Assembly (NCBI RefSeq): GCF_014898055.3
Contig: NW_023605194.1
Location: 96,975,258 to 97,039,257, forward strand
Direction: 5' to 3'
Length of the DNA: 64,000 nucleotides
From: Talpa occidentalis
Taxonomy: Eukaryota; Chordata; Mammalia; Eulipotyphla; Talpidae
Part shown: one piece after another, positions 1-11,600 of the stretch
Layout: the number at the start of each line of letters is the position of its first letter
How positions within the stretch are numbered: position 1 is the stretch's first letter
The notes under the pieces: generated by a model
Told to the model about the DNA's origin: nothing
The model's input: only the letters and a program-made list of their open reading frames with translations
Databases searched by the model: none
Translations under genes and position numbers: made by a program

Positions 1-153
1 TTCTCCATAGACTGTAGGGTAACATGCAAGTTAAATGCCTGTGGGAGCAAGAAGGTAAAATGAACATAAGATGTGTACCAGGAAGTTGTAGTCTGTGATC
101 TGCTGGAGAAATCATGTCTAATTGATTGGCTTTTAAATTAAAAAAAAAAAAGA

Positions 154-405
154 GGGACCTCCCTGGTGGTGCAAGGGTTTAAGATGCAACTATTGCAGCA
201 CAAGTTTGATCCCCAGCCGGCCAGGGTGCAACCCACATGGTGCAGCAGACCTCCCCTGACTTGCCCACTGCTCCCTTCAGCAGTGTACTTGGTCAGTCTG
301 CCTGTTCTGTTCCCCACTCTGTCTCTGGTGAATCCTCTCACCCCAACACCTCTGGCCTGTACCCCAGTTCTTGTATGCATAAATAAATAAATCTTTTAAA
401 AAATT
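154..405 (+). repeat. tRNA-derived SINE (copy 1)
   Basis: Starts gggacctccctggtggtgca, ends in (ataa)n and an A tail. Diverged copy lacking part of the tRNA head. Confidence 0.85.
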
Positions 406-1408
406 CTAAAAAAAAAAAAAATGAAAGGGCAGGGAGAGAAAAGAAAAAATTGCTGTGCTAACCTAGCAAAACATCCCAGATTAAGGTAGTTAAAGGAACC
501 TACATAGTTCCTGTGGTTTCCTGCCACCTTATCTGTTTTATCAGTGGAACATGTTGGTTAATTAATAAATAAGCCAATAATCATCATGATAAAATAACTA
601 GCATGTGTTTAGTGCTAGTTACTATCTTAGGTGATTCCCAGACATTTTTCCTAATTTAATTCTTCCCCTAACCCTACAGGTAGATCACTGTGTTGTGTAT
701 ATTAAGTACTTGGGACTTAGAGAACAAGTTTGTTGGGTTCATCATTTTTTGGTCTCTGCATTCCTTTATTTTCAAAATCATCGAGGATCTCAAGGAGAGC
801 TTTTGTTCTATGGGTTATATCTTTTGATACTTGTAGGAATTTTAAAAAATTAAATATTCTTGCTCTTTTGTTATAGTAATTTATTGCATATTAATCATTT
901 ATTTTATGAAAAATTACTATTACTGTATTTTCCAAAGAATTAGTGTGAGTGGTATTGGTATTGTTTTACATTTTTGTGAATCTTTTGAACTTCTCACTTA
1001 ATAGATGGATTTTTATAATCTGCTCCTGCATTTAACTGATAGTGACATCATTCATTCTGTACCCTTTGGGAAGCTCCACTGTATGCACATGAGAGATGAA
1101 CGTAGAGGAAGGCAAACAGTATGAGTTTTTTAAAGAAGATAGTGTTGACCTCATGAGTCCCCTGAAAGGGCCTGGGGTACTGTCAGGGACCAGGGACCAC
1201 ATGTTGAGAACCACTGTGCTAGGAAAACTCCCTGTCTCTTACACAGTTGGTGTTTTCTGAACTGAGGAGAAAGCTGGACCCCAATTCTGCTGCCTCTGGC
1301 TCCCCATACCAGCCCCAGCCCATCTGAAAAAGGTTTCCATTAGGAACATTTCACAGACTTTTCAGTGACCTAGGCTGTGATATTTCACAGGGGGCAAATT
1401 CGGCTGAT

Positions 1409-1451
1409 GATAGTTTTACACTTGATCTTAGCCAAAAGGCTGAGAAGCAAT
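1409..1451 (-). pseudogene. U2 snRNA 5'-end fragment
   Basis: The minus strand reads the 5' end of U2 snRNA (CTTCTCGGCCTTTTGGCTAA region), with two changes in about 34 bases, including the branch-site-proximal segment GGCTAAGATCAAGTGTA. Only the first ~40 bases are present and no U2 promoter is seen, so it is a truncated retrocopy. Confidence 0.75.
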
Positions 1452-2227
1452 TGGCTAATGATGATTTTAAAATATTTAATTTTAAAATGTTCTACAACTG
1501 TATGTGAACTTCACATACATTGCTTTAGCAGTCAAAAACAATGGAAGGAAAATAGCATCCTTTTAACAAGAATGAAGTAGAAAATGACCGGATATTATGT
1601 TTTAATAGTACCTAAGAAATCTTATGAAATACCAAAGTGATTGGCAGGCCCAATCTGGGATGCAGCCTCAGACACCAGATTGTGTATCATGCTGTAACTT
1701 ACATGATCACACATGCTCTAAGTTATTTCCCAAAACTCTGCTTGACTGAGTAGATAGTTTAGTTGAAACAGAGAATTAATGTCCTAAATTCAAAGTACAA
1801 TTTCTTAAATTCCAAACAACAGTACTATGAGCCTCTCTTCGATCCCCCCACCCCAAACAGCCTAACTCCAAACACAGATTTACACACCCCAGGACCAGAA
1901 CTAGAGCCCACACTAACTTTACCCTCTAATAAAACTCTCACATGCTCAGGGCCTAGGTTCAGAACCGGTTCCCTGGCTTTAGTGCTTTGCCCTTTAAACA
2001 TGCTTTGGAACACTCAGTGTTCTTTGTGTTCTTATAAACTTATTTACCAAAGATGCACCCTAACAAAGCAGCCAGTCTATAGTAACTTTATATTGTCAGC
2101 AAGAGGATTAGTTGATCCAAGAGATGAAGCTGGCTGGAAATATTTGCAGCAACTCACCTCGCAGATTGCTCCTAGCCAGTGACTCTCAAATGGCTTTTGC
2201 TGCCAGGTGAGTGACTACTTTGTTCTT

Positions 2228-2512
2228 TGCTTTTTTTTTTTTTTTTTTAAAGATTTATTTATGTATGCATACAAGAGCTGGAGTACAGGCCAGAGATGAG
2301 GGGGGTGAGAGTATTCACCAGAGACAGAGTGGGGATCAGAACAGGTAGATGTACTGAAGTACACTACTGAGGGGAGCAGCAGGCGAAACAGGAGAGGTCT
2401 GCTTTGCCATGTGGGTTTCTCTCTGGCCAGCCGGGGATCGAACTCGTGCTACAGAGGCTGCAGATTGCTTCATAGTGCAGTGCTTAACCCCTTGCACCAC
2501 TAGGGAGGCCCC
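2228..2512 (-). repeat. tRNA-derived SINE (copy 2)
   Basis: Antisense: T tail, then the body, ending caccactagggaggccc. Flanked by imperfect ttctttg repeats, probably the target-site duplication. Confidence 0.85.
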
Positions 2513-2550
2513 TGTTCTTTGTTTTTAACCTAACTTTTCTATTTCTAAAG

Positions 2551-2640
2551 ATGTGGGAGAAGGCGATCAAACTTAGCAAAGAGTTGGCTGAGACTTACGA
2601 GAGCAAAGTGTTTGACTACGAGGGCCTTGGCAATCTCCTG
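2551..2640 (+). CDS. DOCK5: DOCK5 exon a (DHR-2 start region)
   Basis: 90 bp, phase 0. Acceptor tttctaaag, donor gtgagt. Encodes [20 protein letters not shown] and ten more residues ending in GLGNLL, matching DOCK1 MWEKAIALCKELAEQYE. The opening ATG is an internal methionine, not a start; earlier exons are outside the window. Confidence 0.93.
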
Positions 2641-5600
2641 GTGAGTCTGGGTCAGATTTCCTCATGCCAACAACAGCCTCGCTAAGATCAGTGAACACAA
2701 AGCTGTTTCTGTGAGCTTAGGAAAGTCAGGATAAATTTTGTCATTTACAATGGAAACAGAAGCCTTGTGAAAGGAAAAGTGAAAAAAGATGAGGTCCCAA
2801 ACCTGTTCCCAGAGCTGGTCCAGGTTATCCTCCACAGAGGGTTCCTGTCTGCACGCCTGCCCTTTCCCTGTGCTTCTGTTTCTCTCCGGCCCCTCCTCGT
2901 TCCCAGCCCCTGTACTCTTTACCTCTCAATTACTCTGCCTCTGAACACCGCCCATATTTTAGATGACTTCTGACATCTTCTGTTTATCCAAATTACTCAT
3001 GTGGCCCACATCCTCAGGACCCGGCTAAATGAATGAATTGTTCACCTTTGTGCCTTGTTTTATTTTTTTAAGAGTCCCACTCTGCACATTTGTTTCATTG
3101 GGAAGTACTTCTACCACCAGCATACTCTACTTTTACTGTTCCCCGAATTTATGTATTATACCTGGCTGTAGGCACAGGCCAACTACTTTGGAAAACAAAG
3201 CAAAACAAAAATAGCCTTGTAAATGCCCAGTGGTAGGTAAGCACAATATTCTGTTTGAAGAGTCAAAAAAGGTAGGGTCACCCATTGTCATGTAATATTA
3301 ATGTATTTGGGGAGATGGCTTGTCAAGGTCACTTTGAAAAGAATTTGCTAATATAATGTATTAGCTCCTACTGTCACAAAAGAATAGCTCATTGGTTCCA
3401 TAAAGTAAATTGAGCTGAGCTGTTAATAATATAACATGTTACTTTTGTAAGGAGACTACTGTGATAAAAACTTGCACCTAGATGGAGTGGGAACAATCAT
3501 GCTGGCCTTTGTAGGTGGGAGGGACTCGGGCATCCCTCAAAGGCCTTGGTCTGCTGCCTGTTTCGCTTTCCTTAAGAATGACTGAGCCTTGTCTGGGAAG
3601 CCTCTCCCGTGTGAAAAATTAAAGACAGGGTGGTATGAAATATTGAGAAACAGAACAAAGCTCCCACCTTCTGGCTACCTGTAAGTGAACCAAGGACTTT
3701 AATCCAAATCACCTGCAGGAAATGGAAGGTTCCTTATGTGGTTTTCTCTGTCTCTGCTTAAGTACAGCCACCCTCTGTGAATCTCAGAAAGTGCTTCCTA
3801 ACATTGTAGGGGTCCTGAACCCCTTTGAAGAAAGCAGTGAAGTGTGAACACTGTCACCTTCACAGAACACTTGCACACACATCTTTCTGTGCACAGCGTC
3901 AGAGGTTCCCAGACTCTCCAAAACCCCGTCTTGGATCCCAGATCCAAAACCTCTGCCTCAAGAGAAGGCTAACTCTTTGACAAGATGTTTCCCAAAGACC
4001 TTTTATTTCTCTGTGTTAAGTGGGAAACAACAAAGCAAATAATCTATTTTTTTTCCCCAATAGCATCCTTGTAACCTCTCTTGTAACCTCCTTTGTTTTA
4101 TTTTCCAGAAAAAAAGAGCTTTGTTTTACGAGAACATCATTAAGGCAATGAGGCCTCAGCCCGAATACTTTGCTGTTGGATACTACGGACAGGGCTTTCC
4201 TTCTTTTCTGCGGGTAAGAAGCCCCAGGGTGGTCTCCAAAGCCATTAAGCTGTGGAGTCTGAAGGAGGGAAGGTCTTCACCTCTTTTCCAGATGGGCCTA
4301 GTGTGTTAGCAGCTGCTGACCCGTGTTCTCACTGTGGGAGGTCGCGGAGGGAAACCACTTCCTGAGCAACCGCCTCTTCACCCCACACCCCGCCTCTTCA
4401 CCCCACACCCCGGCTGCCTCTGCTCTTCTGGCAGCTCTTTTGTTAAGTGACTTTTCCCAGGTGGAATGGAAAGGGAAAAACAACCATCCTCTCCACTGGT
4501 CTGCTGCCACGGGTCAGGCTGGGGAGAGTGTGGATTGATATATTCAGTTGTTTATTTTATTTCCAGCCAGAGCTAGTTTAAAAGCAAAAAGCCCAAGGAC
4601 AAGACTACAAGAGTTCACAAAAATAAATAAAAAGTTTTGTTATAATGGTGAAAAGACTGTGTTTTCCCTCCTTTCCTTCCCTTAGTTTTCTCTAATACTG
4701 ATTCTACAATCTAAAAAACAAAAAAAAGCCTCCTGTTTCCTACCAACAAAAAAAAGCCTCTTAGAACTGAGCTATGTTTAAAGGCTATATTTTTTTTAAA
4801 TATTGATTTATGTATGCATACAAGAGCTGGGGTACAGGCCACAAATACACTGCTGAGGGGAGCAGCAGACAAGACAGAAGAGGTCTGCTTTGCCATGTGG
4901 TTTCTCCCTGGCTGGCGGGGGATCGAACTTGTGCTGCAGAGGCTACAGATTGCTTCTTAGTGCAGTGCCTTAACCCCTTGCGCCACCAGGGAGGTCTAAA
5001 AGCAATTATTACTTATCTTACTTCCCCTAATTGAAAAAAAAGTGGGGAAAAACCAATTTATATTCCTTTCAGGTTGTTCAATCATTCATTCATTCATTCA
5101 TTCATTCAATAACTTTTTTCTGTAGATACATACTAGTCATTTGAGGTACAGTGCTAATTGTAAGATTCCTCTCCTCTAGATTTTATACCCTAGTAGGTGA
5201 GGTGTTAATTAAATAATCACACAAACAGGGCCTCCCCAATGGCGCAGCATTTGAGCGCCGTGCTGCGAAGCTGTCCACAGCCTCTGCAGCGCCGGTTCAA
5301 TTCCCTGCCGGCCAGGGAGAACCCCACATGACGCACAGACCTTTCCTGCCTCACCTGCTGCTCCCCTCAGCAGTGTCTTTGGTCCATCTGCCTGTTCTGC
5401 TCCCCACTCTGGCTCTGGTGAATTCTCCCACCGTCCCACGCTTCTGACCTATACCCCAGTTCTTATATAAATAAATAAATAAATCTTAAAAAAAATAATC
5501 ACACAAATGTATACTTGAAACAGAACAGGTAAAATATTCTGTGCTATAAGAGTCAGTTAACCAGTGAGTATTCACCCAAGTGAAATAAAAACCTATACAC

Positions 5601-8600
5601 AAATCTTGTAAGGGAGTGTTTTAGCATCTTTATTCATATTCATCAAAGATTACACACTACCTGTGTTTCTCAACAGGTGACAGTATAAACAAACTGTGAA
5701 TAAGTATATAATGGAATACTACTGGGTAATAGAAAGGAATGAATTCCTGTCCACCCCTGTGGGTGAATCTCAGCTGCTTTGTGCTTAGTGAAGGAAGATA
5801 GAGTTCAAAGATTTCATTCATTGATTTTATTTATATAACACTCTGCTCAAGCCAACATTTGCTTGAGGGACAGAGAAAGGATCTGTGCTTCTCTGGTGGT
5901 AAGAAAGGGTAGGCTACGAATTAGCATGGGAAATATTTAGTGGCAATGAAACTGTTCTGTGTCATGTCATAGCCATGACTATGGCTACATTGACCAAAAC
6001 TCACAGACTCTTACCCTAAAAAAGGAAAATTGTGTAAGTTTTCACTGAGTTTTGTAACAGTCAGGATAGACATAGCCATTTGAAAGGTGAGCTGGGAGTT
6101 AAAGAGGTAAAAGGGAAGGAAAGAGCATTCTCGACAGAGGAAACAGCAGGCAGAAGCTGTCAACAGGGAGAAATGAGAGAAGATGAGTGTGGTGGGAATG
6201 GAGGGAGCTGGGGTGAAGCAGGAAGTATGCGAAGAGCGTGAAGAACCTTGGGGTCATGTTGGGTATTTTGTCTGCATCCTGAGAGTAACAGGAGTCACTA
6301 CAGACCTTTCGTGTTGGCAAGGTTATCTGGCTTCAGGATGGAGTGGACAGGAACTGGACAGATTAGCTCCCAGAGACATCGCAGGTGTTCAGGCAAGAGA
6401 TGACCACTTGGAGAAGGGAGGTGGTTTTAGAGAGAAGTGGCAACAGTGGTGGAGACTAACTGATGGTGGATGGGCTCTATGGATGACATTCTGGAAAAGG
6501 GTGTCAAGAATGATTCTGAGGTTTCTAGCCTGCATAGTTGGGAAAGCAGTGACAGCATCCACCAAGGGGGCAGATTTGAAAACAAACCAAAATCCCGGAA
6601 ATTGTGGATCTTATATCCTAAGTAGATCAAAAAAAGAAAAAGAAAGAAAAAAAAGAAGTAAAATATTCAGTGTGTCAGATGATCCAGAACAATGCCTCAT
6701 ACAGGAGAGGAGTAAATAAGCATTAGGGAGAAAAAGAGAAAGGTGGATGGAGAGGCTGGCACCGGGGTGGTGTGCAATTTTAAATGAAGGGACTAGGAAG
6801 TTCTTTACCGAGAAAGTGATATTTGAGCCCAAACCTGAAGGAAATGAAGGAATGAGCCAGGTGGCTGTTAGGATGAGCAAGGATACCAGCGAGAACAGCA
6901 GATTCAAAGGCCGTGAGGCTGGAGAGCAGCAGGGACATGAGGGTAAATAAGAGAAGGGCGCAGAGGGCTACAGGGACTAGATTGCAGAGGGGCATTGAAA
7001 TATTTATAAGTTGATTATAAAAGTTGGTTTTGGACATACTCCATGTGAAATGAATTTGGAACAATTCAAAAAATGTGGGTCAGCAATTTGATCTATGTAT
7101 CTGAAACTCAAAGGAAGGTTCTCAGGTGGATAGAAAAGTTGGAGTCATTTGTATGCAGTAAAACGGTGGTTGTGGTTTTTTGACCTGTAGGTTCGAGAAA
7201 TAATGCCCACAACAAGGACTGTTTTGAGAATTAAATATATAGCATATACTCTATATACTCTATAAAGTGTCAAGTGGTTTTTAGTTGTTATGTGTTGTCA
7301 AAGTCTACTTCAACACATAAAATTTGTAACTTAAATGCCTCTCTATGTCAGAGACTATTCCCCCAGATTCAGAATCTTCTTCCTGTTCCAAAGCTGCTAA
7401 GCTCAGAATAATTGTTGACTTTCCTATCTCCTTTCCCTTCTCCAAATGCCACATCCTGTAGCTTCTCCTCCCCCATCAGCTCTGTCTCCCCAGATTCCTA
7501 CAGTTGGACACACACGTACTCCCCTGTGTCATATTATGTTATCTATGTTATCTGCACTCCTGCTTCCATCATGCTGTTCTCCCCTTCTAGAAGCTCTGTG
7601 AATTCCCTGCAGCCTGTCATGTTCTGGCTCATCCTTCCAGCCCAAGGTTCTTTCTTCAGACTAACTCCATACTTTATGTCCTTGAACCTTATCCTTTCCA
7701 CTTCCCATGCCTGATTGTCCTCCCCATCTGTCCTTCTGTCCATCTGTCAATCAGTCACATGCGTATCTTCCTTAAAGCTTCTTTCTTTCCAGTTGAGCCC
7801 ACTCGTGCTGAGTTTCTGGATCTCAGTTCCTTCCACAGCCACTGTCTGTCTCATACAATCATGTCTTCTTTACCCTCTGATCCCCTGCCCACCACATGTT
7901 GCCTGAATGTTAGTACATGTTAGTACTGCCCAGTACATGTGTCAGTCACATGAATCTTTCTGAGTTTGGAAAAATATTCCAATATATATGTCCATTTTCA
8001 TTGTCTTCAGTGTTTAGCCAAGAAAGTATACTACTTATGCTAAGATAATCTTGTTTACTTGTTTATTTCTCTTCACTGGGAGGTAAGTTTCTGACAATGA
8101 GGCCACCATTCTATCCCGAGTGTCTAGCCTGTTTACTGTTTACTCCATACATATTTGTTATATAAATAAACAAGTGCTTTTTAAAACACATTTAACAGGG
8201 CAACATCAGCCCAAGTTTTCATTAAAAATGCATGTTGCATCTGAGTGACTAGCAGACAAGCAGAACCCTCAAAAACCAGCTAGGAATTAACTAGACCGGC
8301 AGCAACATCTTCCCAGACTTAGGAGAGTTTTTTAAAAAAAATCCAATTTTACTAGTTTTATAAAAGAGAAAACAAACTCCAGCTAGAAATGGAGAAAATA
8401 AGTGTTTAGTGCAGTTATTTTCTATGAGGTATTGATGTTGCTGTTCTTCTTGTGTTTTAAGACTGGCCAAGGGACTGTTGGGGATTCTTCCTGGCCTCTT
8501 ACCTGTCCCTTTGCTGTCTTCTATTTTCACGTTCTCAAAGGCAGCACTTCAAAGTGCTGTTACTGGATCATGATGAGATGAGAAACTTGTACCTGAATGT

Positions 8601-11600
8601 AAATGAATGCTCCTTCTTCCCTCATTCAGAGTGTTTGGCTCTGAAAAAGGCAGCTAAATTAACAACATACCCAGTGAGGTCATGGAGCTCCTTTAGAACA
8701 CAATCTGTATATTTCCTTGAGGATCAGTGTAGACGGTTTGTAGCCCTGCAGTTGGCACACTGGGGTGTGGGCCGCACTGTGAGAAGAGCCGCTTGAGGTT
8801 GTTTTTCATGCTCATGACTTAACTCTGCAAAAAAAAAGTGAGCTCTTGTCAGTAGTAATGGTTGCTGTGGGGCACATAGTAGGTATTCAGGGAGAACTTG
8901 ACTATGGATTGCCCTTTGACTAGGGAATAAGTGACTTGCCCAGCATCAGAATCTTCACTCTTTATTTGTAATTATTTGTCTTGCCATCTCTGACCTGCAG
9001 AATAAAATCTTCATCTATCGGGGGAAGGAGTATGAGAGGAGAGAAGACTTCAGCCTGAGGTTGCTCACCCAGTTCCCCAATGCAGAGAAGATGACCAGCA
9101 CCACGCCCCCAGGAGAGGAAATCAAGACATCCCCAAAGCAGTGTATCCTTGCCAAAGGGAGTGTGACCTAGATGCTCCTTAGCCTGGTCAGGCTGTGGCG
9201 TGCCCAGCTTCTCTGGCAGTTGTGTTTGTTGGAGGTGACTATCAGCATCCCTGGTGCAGTAACCCGCTGTGGTCCTGGAGAAGCAAACAATACCCAAAGA
9301 TACACTTCCTACTGCTGGCTTTGGAGTGTGGCTATTTCAAGGGGATGCTTGACCCAAAGAAATTATTTCAGACAGATTCTAATCACCCATATCTAGTCAT
9401 CCTGATGTTTCATGGATGTCTATTTTCCTGTGGCCAGGTTGTTTGCCAGCTTTCTGACCAAAAAATACCTTTGGGTTAATTTTTAAATAATGCATCTTAG
9501 TGATACAGAGGGAAATTCCATTTTCATTGTGGTTCTGGCATTTAGTAGAAAGGAATGATTGACCCCAGTTCCATCTCCGTGTACAAAGCAGGAGGAACAG
9601 GCATCTGCCTATGACAGCTTCAAGGCTCAGCCCTTTCTCCTCCTTAACCAGTGACTCAGATATGCAGTGTTTCACAGTGAAGCCAGTCATGAGCCTGCCA
9701 CCCAACTACAAAGATAAACCAGTTCCAGAGCAGATCTTAAAGTAAGTGGGCCTTTTTATTTTGACTTGTTAAAAACATTTTTCACTCTTGCTTTATTGAA
9801 AACTACATCAAAACCAAAGCCTTAGATGCATTCTCATTTGGAAGACCTTCTGTTGTCTCAGTCCACTGGGACTGCTCTACCAAAACACCACAGACTAATG
9901 ACTTACAAACAACAGACATTTATTCTCACAGTTCTGGAAGCTGGAAGTCCCAGATCAAGATAACCAGCAGATCCAGTGTCTGGAAGGCAGCTTCCTGGTT
10001 CATAGACAGCCACCTTTTCATTGTGACCTTACATTGTGGAAGGGGCAAGGGAGCCCTCTGGTGTGTCTTTTTTATAGGAACACAAATTCCATTCATGAGG
10101 GCTCCACTGTCTTCACCTCTTAAAGGCCCCAGCTCCTAAGACCATCACACTGGGCATTAACATTTCAACAGATGAATTTCTGAGTGGACACAAACGTTCA
10201 GACCATAATAATTGTCCATTCCATTTTTAGCATAAGCGCTTGTTGGTACTCAGAACAGTTTGAGGGTTTTGGGCAGAGGGCGGGAAGTCAGGAATCTCAC
10301 ACTTAGATTTTGGACCTCTGGCTCTTATTTCCACTCAGAAGCATTCACTGCCTAGGGCTGAGCTCTCCGTGCCTGCTGGGTTCCCCAGCAGAAGCCCTAA
10401 TTCCTTCTCCTGAGAAGCTGCTGAGGTGTTACTAGGATTGACAGAACTGTTATAAAACTATACAAGTGAGATCATAAATATGGACATAAATATTATACCT
10501 GTTTAAATTGTGAGCTGTGAAATAACAAAATTAAATTAACATGTCATGAAGTCAGATTGCACACAGCCTCCAGCGACCTTGTTGAGGAGACTGTCAGTTT
10601 TGACATAGCTCAGTGAATCTGACTCAGACTGTGTAAGAGGTAGTACAGGTTTTGTTGAAGTCGTATCAAGGAGTGCCTATTCCAAAAGAAACTATAGCAA
10701 GTGGCTGTATCTTTCCCAGTTACTACAGAGCCAATGAAGTACAGCAGTTCAGCTACTCTCGGCCGTTCCGGAAAGGAGAAAAGGACCCGGACAACGAATT
10801 TGCTGTGAGTCCTCCCCTTGTGTCCTGTAAAACAACATGAAATTGACATCCAGACTGGAGGCCTTTTGCCTCACTGCAGAAAAGAGCAGAAAGCTGACAA
10901 CCCTGGGAGAGAGATTACATGCTGACTACTGGGATGGCACACTGTGATTTCAGTGGAAAACTCTAGATTGGGAGTCTGGAAACTAAACAATACCCCTAGC
11001 CTGCTGCCAATGTGATATCACCTGAACTAGGCTCATCTCTCCGCTCTTCACATTTCTACCTAGAGGGTGAAAGGGCCCAAGTAGATGATCCCTTGCAGCA
11101 TCCAGAATCCTTACATCTTTTGAGAAAATAAAGTCTGTTCCCTAAGGAGTCATTTGAGAATGAAAGCTCTGCTGTACCAGGGATTTTGCTGTTTTACCTG
11201 AAAACTGACCAGCATTTTCTGTCTTTCCTCTGCCAGACCATGTGGATCGAAAGGACCACATATACAACTGCATACACCTTTCCTGGGATCCTCAAGTGGT
11301 TTGAAGTCAAACAGATTTCAACAGTGAGTCATTTGAAATTGGAACTGGAAAAAAAAAATCTGTGGCCAAATATAATAACAGCCTTTGTTAAAAATCCTCC
11401 TACTAGCTGGCCAGCCTCCTCGGGCCAACTTCATTTTCCAAAAGAGAAATAAAGACACACTTGTGTGCTAGAACTCCTTGTAACACTGATGTGACAACAC
11501 CAGCGCTATAGGTTCCTCACAGTGAATGACTCTTTGATGACCCAATGAGTATTGTCTCCCATGGGGCCTGCCAGCGCCCAGACACATTTTTGGGATGTCA

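Larger units (their letters stand above)
1..2550. other. DOCK5 intron (partial)
   Basis: Holds two SINEs, the U2 fragment and, near 1160-1225, a MER5-like end (ttgagaaccactgtg). The frame at 1763-2182 has no acceptor/donor match or family resemblance. Nothing else seen. Confidence 0.7.
4214..9000. other. DOCK5 intron, repeat-rich
   Basis: Two SINEs, the tandem duplication, (ATTC)n and the L2 blocks. From 8171 to 9000 nothing recognisable. Confidence 0.7.

Noticed and set aside
1763..2182. 139-codon frame upstream of the first DOCK5 exon, possible earlier DOCK5 exon
   Set aside because: The peptide does not resemble the expected DHR-2 sequence and lacks flanking splice sites in phase.
6183..6719. 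178-codon plus-strand frame
   Set aside because: It is the antisense of L2 repeat sequence and has no conserved domain.
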